From Apoda limacodes (lineage: Eukaryota; Arthropoda; Insecta; Lepidoptera; Limacodidae), in NCBI GenBank assembly GCA_946406115.1, contig OX291548.1:4638373-4702372 (forward strand): a stretch of 64,000 nt of DNA, given 5' to 3'. Below the pieces are notes generated by a model. That model saw only the letters and a list, made by a program, of their open reading frames with translations. It was not told the origin of the DNA and ran no database searches. Shown piece after piece: positions 54,906-64,000 of the stretch (position 1 is its first letter; the number at the start of each line of letters is the position of its first letter). The position numbers and the translations under genes are program-made.

Positions 54906-55499
54906 TTACAACGCAAGTTACCAATTTTAATCGGGTGCAAGTTGGAGCTAGGATCTCCAGAATTTTAACTTTTAATAATACTTAGTCGGTATCGGTCGAG
55001 ATAAGGTATAATTTGTTCTGCCTATTTCTTAGCTACTACAAAGTATAGCCGATCTGAGTCATGGCATTGCGTCTTTTTTAGGCACATTTTGGAGTGGTTA
55101 AACATTAAATTCGATCGCTTAATTAAACCCGAACTGGGTCAGGATATCGGCATCCCCACGGGGTATAGTTTGTGAACGCGCTTGGAAATCACTAGTTTAG
55201 ATTTGTGTGACAGATTTTAGATGTGCCGGAAGTGCGAAACCGACCGCACTCATATGTAAAGAAGAGTTAACCTGAAAACAAAGAGAAATAACAAACTGTT
55301 GAAGTTTTTGCAGACTTTTAATGAAGTCTAATGAATTCGGTTACGCAACGAACGTCATCACCGCTACCCGACCTCGATCGATTCAATTAACTGTTCGACT
55401 GTAATGTGTGTGACCCGTTTCTAATTAGAATTTTCTGGAAATATTTGAGGACATTGTATTATCAACTTTTGTACCTTGTTAAGATATTTTTTTTTATTC
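54906..55499. other. Unassigned
   Basis: No gene or repeat identified. Modestly less AT-rich around 55180-55400. Confidence 0.4.
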
Positions 55500-55745
55500 A
55501 TTAATCCTATTTCCTACTAATTTAATAAATGTGAAAGTTTGTATGTCTGGATGGATGTTTGTTACTCAATCACGCTTTGACCACTGGACGAATCGAGATC
55601 GAGAAATTAGCTACTTTTTATCGCTCAAAATTCAAAAGTTCCTGCGGGAATAACTATAACAGAGTTAAACGAACTATTGCTGCACCTATAGCATGTCATA
55701 GCAGTTCATTAAGGGGTTTCACGCCAATAAAATATAATATATAAA
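55500..55745 (+). repeat. ATTATAAATGC-type repeat copy
   Basis: AATTTAATAAATGTGAAAGT, GTATGTCTGGATGGATGTTT, GTTACTCAATCACGCTTTGA, GCGGGAATAACTATAACAGA and ACCTATAGCATGTCATAGCA. Same order as at 20555-20725. Confidence 0.8.
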
Positions 55746-55842
55746 ATATATAAAATAATAGTTAGTTCGGTCCTAAAGGAATGAAATGAATTATCCGAAT
55801 TATAGTTTTGTCGTCAATGGTCACATAAAATTATATATTTTT

Positions 55843-56115
55843 TTATACCACTAAGGTGGTAAACAAGCTTACGGTCCGCCTGATGGTAAGCGGTCACCGT
55901 AGCCTATGGACGCTTGCAACACCAGGGGTACCACTCGCGTGCTGTCGACCCTTTAAAAATCTAATAACTTCTTTCGTGATGAACCCCATACTGTAGTCCT
56001 TAGAGAAAACCTTGGCAGTGAGCTCATTCCACAACCCAAGCGTTCGCGGGAGGAAGTTTCTCTGAAACCGCACTGTACGCGACCATTTCGGTTCTAAAGT
56101 GTTTTAAAAAGAAAG
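55843..56115 (-). pseudogene. LINE 3' end, best copy of the GTPGVASVHRLR family
   Basis: On the minus strand one frame reads RTVRFQRNFLPRTLGLWNEL, TAKVFSKDYSMGFITKEVIR and FLKGRQHASGTPGVASVHRL then R and stop. This is the C-terminus of a non-LTR RT ORF ('LWNELP--VF---Y----FK…GRQ--G-APG-A-VHRR*'). The 3' UTR follows as CCGCTTACCATCAGGCGGAC and ends GTGGTATAAAAAA at 55843. No frameshift within the ~60 codons retained. It explains the shorter fragments at 3730, 38655, 44907 and 57425, all in the same orientation. Confidence 0.88.
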
Positions 56116-56269
56116 GTTTAGTTCAGTGTTTCCTCGCAGATAACATCTGAAGGTGCATTATTACTTAAGTACCTCACAACGACTACGTTCCCATAGGCAA
56201 TAGCCCAATAATCAAACAAGCGCTGAAACTATCCCACAAAAGTATGACATCTATTCACGGTTTATTTTT

Positions 56270-58030
56270 ATTTATAATCCACTTGACGCCTGAAACATTC
56301 AATAAAGTGTTAAAAGAAATGTAAGTAATTCGGCTAAAAGATAAATTAATTCCATCATTCTTCTTTTTGACACCTATACTTAAAGCCATGCAAAAAGGAT
56401 ATTAAAACCGAACACTGTCAATAAAATAACGAACAACGAAATAAAAATGCAGGTGCTCGAATATTCACACGAAAGCCTGAGCATAATTTATATATAACAT
56501 CCATTTGTGATCCTTTTAAGTGAGTACGCCTGAAAAACTCACTAAAGCTTTAAATAAGACAGTATCAATAAAACGAAAACGTAATCGTTGGAAATCAGCT
56601 ACAAACAAAATGAAACTAGTTCATGAGTATTTATTTCTATTTATCACTTAATTCGGGATGCCTGAAAATAGTAACTGAAGCTATAGGAAGAGGAAGCTGT
56701 AACTGAAAACTAACAATATAGAAACGAAAGACTCAATGGTTGGAATACTTACTTAAAAATATTTTTTTTTTTCTTACTTATATTCATTTATGTTATTAGG
56801 TACGCCTGAAAATAGTCACTAAAGGTACGGATAATACGGATAATACGGACAGCAAAACTAAAAATTGCAGACAAAAAACGCATGTATTGGAATACTCCCA
56901 CCAAAGATCAACATTACATATCACCCATTAACTCCATTTCTAATACTCTTAAATAGGTACGCCTGAAAAAGGAACTGAAACTACGATAAGAAGACAAAAA
57001 AACTGTAAACTACCAATCAATAATAATAATAAAAAATACAGCTATTGGAATTCTGCTACAAGGTATTTGAGAAACGCCATTAAACAAAAAATTTTTTCAT
57101 CTAATTACTGAGAATAGTAAATGAAGCTTTAGAAAAAGGGAAACCAACACTGCTATAATAAACAGATAGGAACGTGTTGAAAGACCGAATAAATTTTAAT
57201 GATTACATCCATTTATGATCTTTTTAAAAAACGTACTCCTGAAAAGGTAACTGAGATTATAAGAACAGGACAAGAAAAACCAAAAACTGCCAACTAAGCA
57301 ATAAAAAAAACTCTAACGTTGAAAAAAGAATGAAATTACTATCTCTAGTAAAGCTATGGAACCAGGACACTGAAACTAAACAGCTCTTATAGTATAAAAA
57401 TCGAAACTGTTGGAATGCCCCTTTTTTATACTACTAAGGTGGCAAACAAGCTAACGGTCTACCTAATGGTAAGCAGTCAGGGCAGGTGATGCTACTACAG
57501 AAGAAAGAAATTACTACATTCAATAATTAAATTTATACTCATTCTAATGATAACAGAGGCAATGAGTTACTTAGGAACGCAGGGAAAAGTACCTTACTAA
57601 AATATAAGAATAAGACAAGGAAACTAAAAACTGCAAATAATAATCGAAAAAACCGTAAATGTTAGATCTCTGTTATAGTAAAGAAAACAAAAGAATGAAA
57701 TGATTTTATTACATGGGTTATGTCCATTTACGAACTATGAGTACTTAGGTAGGTACCATTGTGATTAGTAACCGAAGCTAAGGGAACCAGACACTGAAAA
57801 TAAATACCGCCACTAGGAGAAAATAAAACACAAGTACAACACTGCTACGGAAAAACATTAATACATTAAATACTTACATTTAAGCTTTACCTAACGGAAG
57901 CTAAATGAAAATACATTATTAACGCTTCAAGTAAATAAGTAAATACCATTAGAAGACAATAAAATGCAAAAGTTAGAATGTCAGTGAAGCAGCTAGAGGA
58001 GTAAGAATTGAAATGCTGAAATAGAAAAGC
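56270..58030. repeat. Degenerate tandem array, ~11 monomers of ~125-175 bp (first interval 240)
   Basis: Recurring ordered blocks: GGTACGCCTGAAAA, then (A)GTAACTGAAGCTAT, AAGAAGACAA, AAAACTGCAAACT, CAATAATAA, TGTTGGAATACTGCTAC and CATCCATTTATGATC before the next start. Starts fall near 56286, 56526, 56658, 56801, 56959, 57107, 57232, 57350, 57570, 57748 and 57896. Monomers are heavily diverged and differ in length. A 60-bp LINE fragment interrupts at 57425-57487. No coding frame persists from unit to unit. Confidence 0.82.
57425..57487 (-). mobile_element. LINE 3'-end fragment inside the array
   Basis: TTATACTACTAAGGTGGCAA, ACAAGCTAACGGTCTACCTA and ATGGTAAGCAGTCAGGGCAG match the 3' tail of the 55.8-kb copy. 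Confidence 0.8.
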
Positions 58031-58084
58031 AAAACCACTAAAGCTACATGGATATCCACCGAATATCAGTGCAAATCAATACCA

Positions 58085-58445
58085 TCAAACAAGAAACAGA
58101 ACAGGCTTAAGGGTTCTGGTGCCGGTCGGTTGTATCCCTCCCACTTCACATCTTAGACTGCGAAGACCTACACTGCCTGCCTTATCTACGCCGTCGTACT
58201 GATGTCTCGGGCAGAGGTAATAGGCACACATGGGAATATCGTGAGATGGACGGGACACTACTCGAATCACTCACTAATGCGGACTGGAAATGCTGCATAC
58301 CTTCCATTGGTTAAGGACCCGTCGTTTTTTCAATTAACACCTTTTTGAATGCTTGCGTTGTTCCAGCCCGCAGTTTTGAGCACTCTACAGAACCCCACCA
58401 TTGACCTTTTTTCCTATGTGACCTGTTCCTTGGGTCCTCGCAGCG
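58085..58445. other. GC-richer segment, not identified
   Basis: Abrupt change from the AT-rich array to balanced composition (GTTCTGGTGCCGGTCGGTTG, GACCTACACTGCCTGCCTTA, GGGACACTACTCGAATCACT). Long readings exist on both strands with no recognised motif. Probably an old retroelement piece. Confidence 0.4.
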
Positions 58446-58454
58446 GAACGGAAC

Positions 58455-58702
58455 GAACTTTTGCCCGCGGTTCCACCCGCCCTAAATTAGGTTTCCGGTG
58501 TAGAATTTCACCGGCAACTTCAGTTATTAAAAAAAAACTGACGCACACTTGACGTTTTCAAGTAGCCTATGTTCTTTCTTGGAAATCAAACTATCTCCAT
58601 GCTAAATTTTATCTTAATCGGTACTGTGGTTTAACCGTGAAGAGGTAACAATCAGACAGACAGACAGAAGTACTTTAGCATTTATAATATTTATATATGT
58701 AT
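58455..58702 (-). repeat. ATTATAAATGC-type repeat, complete right part
   Basis: GAACTTTTGCCCGCGGTTCC through CACTTGACGTTTTCAAGTAG and (CAGA)n to AGCATTTATAATATTTATAT. The full order is the inverse of the 6440-kb-type copies. Parallel to 8495-8705. Confidence 0.82.
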
Positions 58703-60034
58703 ATATAAATTTATATCTATAGTTGGAGACTTTTTTTACGCTAGAAATAATGAGTCGTGATTTTTTTTTTCAGACGGTAAAATAGTTATTTGTTATACAA
58801 GTGAGTAAAAGCGTTTTTTGGTAGAAGTGCCGACTTTAAATCCTGTGCTAGCGAAGTAGGCTAGAATTAAATTACGAGCGTAGCAAGTAGCAGTAGCAAA
58901 ATATGATTTTGCTCACTTAATTTGGACAGCAAAACTATTCTTTTCGGACTGGTGAGGTGAAAAAGTTATTTTATGCATATCAAAGTATTAAAAGCGCGTG
59001 TGTTATTACACACAAAAACACACCTATACTGACAAAACCTTAGCGTAGGGTTCCGTAACCTTTACTATATTGTTGCAGTCCGAAAATAAGCTTAACTTGG
59101 TCGGCTATATCTCAAAAAATATTTGACACTAGTGGTTTGTGTTTTCTTTAAAAGTAGTTTCAGTCTATTCTCATTGTTTTTGACAAGGTTGACCGACACA
59201 ATCCCAACCGAAAGTAAGAAAAAAAGGTCAAGTAATAATTTTTAAACACTGTCTAATAAAGCAGGGACTTTACGCATTCTGAACTCTCCGAATCCGCTAA
59301 AAACGGCCCCAGATGAGTCCGGATCCATTCCGTCGCTCGAGCATTTTTTTCTTCATCGGCTACATAGGATCCGGAAGTATTCGATTCCAATTTTTATCCG
59401 GAAGCAACCGGATTATGCTCTGGTTTCCCCGGGTGCGTGGTCCGTTTTTTGTCGGCACAAGTGGGTGGTGCCTTTCAATAACGTATGAAGTTGTATGAAA
59501 CTGATCGCACAACACTCCTTACCGGGCGCTTTCGGACAAATTTTACGTCAGTGTGGATGACAGTCACTGCTCTTTATGGTTTCAAGCGCTACACGTGTTA
59601 TTTTAAAACAAAACGATATATTCTGTAGCGGTTTTAACTTTCTTTTTATTTTACTTATTTATTTAGATTACAAACAGTTACATTTTACATGGACAAATTT
59701 TATATAAGTTTATAAGTAAGACTTACTGATGTAACCAGCACCATAAACCCCAAATGATTACATGTAAGTGTGAGTTTAAATTTGTTTTAAGTATTGATAT
59801 GAGTATAAATATTAAAACTTTTTAATAAAAAAAAAACAACCAGCTTCAAAAAAAAAGATGCACTTAAAAGGTAAAAATAATAACTTATTTCTAAAAAATC
59901 TGATCTGAATTACAGTTTGAAGTTGGTTTCTATTTAATTTACCTAACAGTTAATAACACGCTTCACTTGCATGTTTATCGTTTTGTTTTTAAACTATTAG
60001 AGTTCCTCGTTTGAATTTGGAACGCTTATAAACA
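58703..60034. other. Unassigned; GC-richer island at 59280-59520
   Basis: TAGGGTTCCGTAACCTTTAC and TGGTCGGCTATATCTC (59046-59110) are a worn copy of the GGGTTCCGT repeat. 59290-59480 (GAGTCCGGATCCATTCCGTC, CATAGGATCCGGAAGTATTC, CCCCGGGTGCGTGGTCCG) is GC-rich and unidentified. Confidence 0.4.
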
Positions 60035-60205
60035 GTATCATCATATCAGCCGCTAGATCTACACTGCTGGAGATAGGCCTCGTTTATGGTTTTCCAAAAT
60101 AAATGGGTTTTAGCTGCTTGTTTGTCTTGAACCGGTCTTCCGTTTGTGTAGGTCTTGTTTTTATGATCTTAGTGGGTGGCCATCCCACACTGCGTACATA
60201 TTAGA
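60035..60205. repeat. Diverged lepidopteran LINE 3' segment
   Basis: ATCATATCAGCCGCTAGATC, TACACTGCTGGAGATAGGCC and GGTGGCCATCCCACACTGCG resemble the common '…ATCAGCC…CCACTGCTGGACATAGGCCTC' segment. Low identity. Confidence 0.6.
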
Positions 60206-60914
60206 TATCAATCCATACATTTTATAAGTAGGAATTTAGTTTAGTAGAAATCAATTATTTTGTTTTCGAAATAAACCATAAAGAAAAGTAAACAAATAAG
60301 TTGGTTGTAAAGGAAAAATGAGGGAATTTTAAAGAAAAAAATCTGATTTGTTAATATATTGGTATTTATTATAAAATATATGTAATAATAAACATTATCA
60401 ACAAATTTCAAGTTCATGGGTCAATGGGAAGTAAAAAAAATCTTCGGAACAAGTCAGCTTTTTCTACAAAAAGCTTGCTGGTTTGATGGTCTTTCATTCC
60501 TTTGTTTTCCAATATTTTTTTAAACGAAAATACAGTATTTATCTACTTCAAAGCTCTTAACAACAATACTCCATTCGATGGGTAGGTCAACATTTTTTTT
60601 GGCATCTACACCCAGCTGTATTGGAGCCCCGCTTAAAAATATTTAAAAAAAATCACATTTGTGTGGCTTTGTGATAACAAGATGCTTGTACTGTGAAAAT
60701 TTTAGGACGGTATCTCCAACCGTTTGGCTGTAAAACCTGTGTGATCGTCGACTAATGGACATGTGAGTGACAGCAATGACAGGTCTTCAATTGCCGTCTG
60801 GTAAAATGTAAATTTTTCTGTAAGATAGAATTAGATTGATAACCGAGCACTTAAGCTTTTTTTGGTCAATAAAATCTATACTAAAAGATACACGCATTTT
60901 GGAGGAAAACTTAG
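60206..60914. other. AT-rich, nothing recognised
   Basis: No structure identified. Confidence 0.4.
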
Positions 60915-61140
60915 ACTAGAAAACTTAGAGGCTTAGACCATAGTCCACTCCGCCGACCCAGGAACTTCAGATCGGCAACTAGTGGCCATTCAAATGTCAG
61001 TTTTTATAACACCAAGGCTTTTTCTTGGCTTAACGACTGCTGTAACATGACAACAGCCAGGACTGAAAGAATAAGCTGAGCCCAAAAACATGTGCCATTT
61101 CTGACCTACGCATGAACTTACTGCACCCGACGTTGCTTAT
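60915..61140. repeat. Interspersed repeat shared with 5160-5312
   Basis: GAGGCTTAGACCATAGTCCA, TTTTCTTGGCTTAACGACTG and TGACAACAGCCAGGACTGAA. This is the better-preserved of two parallel copies. Confidence 0.7.
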
Positions 61141-61261
61141 TTTGAAATCGTTTCCGATAGCCAAATGTAGCTGGTCCACGAGGTCCTTGCGTATGTATAC
61201 CTTATTATATTTGAAGCTCTAAAATTAATATTGAAGTAACTTCAATAAACCATTTCTGTTC

Positions 61262-61420
61262 AATTCTTTATTTATAAAAAACTATACATTTATTTTATTT
61301 ATTTATTCATGTATTTATTCTTTTTGCGCAAAAAAAAGTGTACAGTGGCGAGCTTAATGCCATACGGCATTCTCTACCAGCTAACCACAAGCTTAATATA
61401 TAATTTTAAATGGTGGTGCA
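61262..61420 (-). mobile_element. LINE 3'-UTR fragment
   Basis: TTCTTTTTGCGCAAAAAAAA then GTACAGTGGCGAGCTTAATG and CGGCATTCTCTACCAGCTAA have the same layout as the 3' ends at 24250-24350 and 45320-45430 (TTCTTTATTG…GGCG.(G/T)CTTAT…TTCTT(A/C)CAG..AACC). Coding part lost. Confidence 0.75.
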
Positions 61421-62116
61421 ATAAAACTAGGCTCAACTAACTAGCAGATAAGTAAAAAAACAAACAAAAAAGAACAAATAGTTAAAATTAAACTATTTCA
61501 AATAAGACTCGGCAAGTCGCTGTATGCTAGCGGCTTAAAGGGCAAGTCTTTAAAACAGGAACGGGTTTGAGCCTCAGATTCGTTCGTTTTGTAAATCTTA
61601 AGAGGAATCCTATGTCATGCAACGAAAATGCACCTGATATGATAATAAAGATGAGCCTTTTATAAATCATGATTATAATTTAGTAGTTAGTTATATAAAA
61701 CCGATATGCATTAGTTGAATCGACTCCGATTCGCTTGCTGAAATGTCAATGTCTTTGGTTAATTTTGAGGCGAGTTTCCGCTCAGCCGCAAATCTTTAAT
61801 TGAAGTGGTTGAACATTAATTGCGATGTCTTGTTCAATTCTCCACAACTGCTGTATTATGTGTGATCTATACTGATTTGTACGTGTCGTTAATGGTTATC
61901 AATTAAGCCCTAGAACATACTTAATTTGATCTTGTTTGGTCTTTTGTATCCAATAACACTAAATATAATTGGTATTTTAAATGATGTACATCATGTCTAA
62001 AAAAAAATGTAATATTGTTAAAATCAATTAAAATAAATAAATAACTAAACTATAACACTTATTAAAAAAGGTCCTGGATGTTGCTGCCAGGTGATAAAGT
62101 GGCCAGAAGACTCGCA
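61421..62116. other. Unassigned
   Basis: No gene recognised. Confidence 0.4.
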
Positions 62117-62141
62117 GCGTTGCCATGTTGTATGGCAACGC
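62117..62141. repeat. Perfect 10-bp stem, 5-nt loop
   Basis: GCGTTGCCAT-GTTGT-ATGGCAACGC. Not followed by a T-tract, so not a bacterial-type terminator. Confidence 0.9.
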
Positions 62142-62199
62142 TTATTTGTTGACCAAAATATAAACCTTCTGATTATTGGAAGTAGAGATCAAACGCTTA

Positions 62200-62650
62200 G
62201 CTATGGTCACTCAGTCCCCAAGATCCCACGGTGTCCACTTTAAAAGCTTTAAAAATGTAGTCGTTACTAAGGGCTGCATATTTTCTGCGCTTAAGATGTT
62301 GAGCAACGTCAGCTCCAGAACCAGCCTTTCTTTCCGTAGTTGGAAGAGATTTCAATACAAGTTGCACCCCACACCACAGGGCGTCCCATCTTTCAAGGTA
62401 TAGAGTTAAGCCATCGGGTCTCTTACCATTGTAATTGGTTCTAAAATGGACGGCACATTGACACTGGCAAGTGCCCTACGAAAAATGTCAGATAACTTTT
62501 CTGCAAGACAGTCCATGATGTCCTAGGCTATCCACTAAATTACCACACCGGCAGCTGTGGGGCACATTATAAAATGCTTCTAATCTTAGGCAGACAGCTA
62601 TTTGGAATATGTTTGCATCCAATAAAGTCCCCGTAAAATGAGAAAAAAGT
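62200..62650 (-). pseudogene. Retroelement restriction-like endonuclease (RLE-type) domain, decayed
   Basis: Minus strand from ~62640: TGTLLDANIFQIAVCLRLEA, then HSCRCGNLVDSLGHHGLSC, a C-x-C-x8-H-x4-C zinc knuckle. After a broken stretch, NGKRPDGLTLYLE (62428-62400) carries the R-P-D of a PD-(D/E)xK nuclease. In the next frame GRPVVWGATCIEISS corresponds to the family's W-D-A-T-C-V-D with the catalytic Asp as Gly. GSGADVAQHLKRRKYAALSN then DYIFKAFKVDTVGSWGLS completes the conserved helix and tail. This is the C-terminal domain attached to reverse transcriptases in several insect and cnidarian retroelements. At least two frameshifts plus the lost Asp make it dead. The clade is not certain. The GC-rich DNA at 62930-63330 may be more of the same element. 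Confidence 0.75.
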
Positions 62651-64000
62651 TTCCGTATCTATAATTTGAGTCAATGCGTTGCGGTGTCCGATTCAAAATC
62701 GGAGTGTTGTTCTGTCGTTATCGAACAAGATAAAAACAATCGTAGGCACATGGTGACACTATACGTACAGCCGATCGCTTTATCTAAAGTAAAGAGAGTT
62801 TTTCTTTTACCTTGATCTTGCCCTGCATCTCAGTTTTTACTTAACTGCGGGGATTATTGTGATACCACTTTTGCAACTTCTTGTGGGCTAATCCTGCATC
62901 GCTGAGTGGTGCTTGGCACACCTGACAGCCAGCTGGGCGGTCACTGCGAGCTCACCTTACCGCGCGCCTTGCCCCGGACCGAGTCAGCGCACCTCTTGGG
63001 TTCCCTGGCAGCGTGTCCTGCTCGCCATCTAGGCGACTCTGCAGCGCTTCCCTACTTCGTGCCGGAGCCGCGCATCTAGCTGCGTCTTCTGTGATACCTT
63101 CTGGAAAGGCAGGATCTACGGGGAACAGGCCTTCAGCCCGACAAGTCTTTGGATATCTCTTGGATTGGATTTCTTTCTCCACTCCGGGTGTAGGCTAATC
63201 CGCGTAGTAGTCCGATAGACGTCGAAGCTGGTTTCTATAACCGGGTCGGTGTCAGCGACGCAGTACCTTCACGTCGTGAAGACACCGTGGAAGCGGGCTG
63301 CCTGGATCAAAATTTCGTTTAGCTCGGGCCATAGGCCAAAGAGCTGACGCAAGTGTCCCAAAAACGCCAAATTAAAGACTTTTTCCCTATAGATTCGAAA
63401 TAGGCAGGCTAACGGCTTTCAATTCTTTCTTGCAGTTATGAGTTTAGGCTTTTATTAATCAATAATTTGTTATTTAATACAATTGACATGAATTGTATTG
63501 GTAGCTTTTTGAAAATCCACTGTCAAACTACTAGCCACTGTAACGCGGGTACCCTTGGTATTCTTTTTATGATTGGAAGGGACACTTTAAAGAGGCTAAT
63601 TGTTTTATAAAAAGGCCTTTTATATAAAGAGAGACTGTTGCACCGAATAAACGCTACGATAGGGGTGGAACAGGTTAAATCATTTTTGTGGGCTCCTCCT
63701 ATATGAACATTAAGGCCTTTCTGTCCTTTAAAAAAATTTGGTGGAAACACTAGGTATATTTTATAAGGTTATCTAACGACGAACGGATAGCAAACACATT
63801 CCACAATGTAACCTTATCAAAAAAATATAAAATTACAAATATAATATCTAGTTACCTATCAAAATAAACTAACCTAAAAATACACAACCAAATACAAAAG
63901 AAGACCTAATTACCAACAAATAAAAGATAAACCCTAAATAACATTTTATATATATAAGTAAAAATATAGTTTTCAATCTTCTATTTTGATTGTTATAGTT
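62651..64000. other. Unassigned; GC-rich block 62930-63330
   Basis: 62930-63330 (GGCGACTCTGCAGCGCTTCC, CGTCGTGAAGACACCGTGGA, GGAGCCGCGCATCTAGCTGC) is much richer in GC and open on both strands for ~70 codons. It may be upstream coding of the RLE-bearing element (minus strand) but no motif is recognised. 63400-64000 is AT-rich with no feature. Confidence 0.4.

Noticed and set aside
58085..58445. Host exon from long open readings in GC-richer DNA
   Set aside because: Open on both strands, no splice sites or motif. More likely retroelement debris.
62117..62141. Rho-independent terminator
   Set aside because: Perfect stem but no U-tract, and the DNA is eukaryotic.

Overview
The window looks like AT-rich, gene-poor nuclear DNA of a moth or butterfly (Lepidoptera). 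The evidence is the repeats. They include 5'-truncated non-LTR retrotransposons with typical lepidopteran 3' ends, tRNA-derived SINEs, 'ATTATAAATGCGAAAG'-type interspersed repeats, repeats bounded by GGGTTCCGTACCC and GGCCGATTTTT with internal (GACG)n tracts, and foldback elements. There is no operon structure, rRNA, CRISPR array or convincing tRNA gene. Almost all recognisable coding DNA is mobile-element debris with frameshifts and stops.

Layout. 0.1-1.5 kb: first of three copies of one non-LTR element (others at 14.8-15.6 and 46.8-48.2 kb). 3.4-6.8 kb: a TIR MITE and interspersed repeats. 7.1-11.2 kb: a decayed BEL/Pao LTR retrotransposon with gag, protease, RT, RNase H and integrase pieces in order, interrupted by a 119-bp tandem duplication and another repeat. 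11.6-12.8 kb: a SINE and a long open Jockey-like ORF fragment. 14.8-16.8 kb: pieces of three different LINEs. 19.4 kb: a possible terminal host exon. 20.3-28 kb: a cluster of foldback structures (palindrome at 20.3 kb, 135-bp inverted arms at 21.7-22.1 kb, a ~1.76-kb long-TIR element at 22.6-27.8 kb split by a 3.5-kb LINE) beside a THAP-domain exon at 21.1-21.4 kb. 28-40 kb: interspersed repeats, a 47-bp minisatellite, another TIR element and a possible signal-peptide exon at 37.7 kb. 40.7-42.1 kb: a second long-TIR element, split by a poly(A)-tailed retroposon with a 9-bp target duplication. 45-53 kb: LINE 3' halves, a 30-bp minisatellite and a possible exon at 51.0-51.3 kb. 56.3-58.0 kb: a degenerate array of about eleven ~155-bp monomers. 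62.2-62.7 kb: a decayed restriction-like-endonuclease domain of a retroelement.

How it fits together: there is no visible pathway. The main story is layered transposition: LINEs and a retroposon inserted inside foldback DNA elements, and repeated 5'-truncated LINE 3' ends. Three short segments (19.44-19.59, 37.68-37.80 and 51.04-51.30 kb) have splice-site and coding signals that could make them exons of host genes with long introns. The THAP exon may come from a P-element-like transposon or from a host THAP gene. Arm boundaries and similarities were judged by eye, so edges are approximate.
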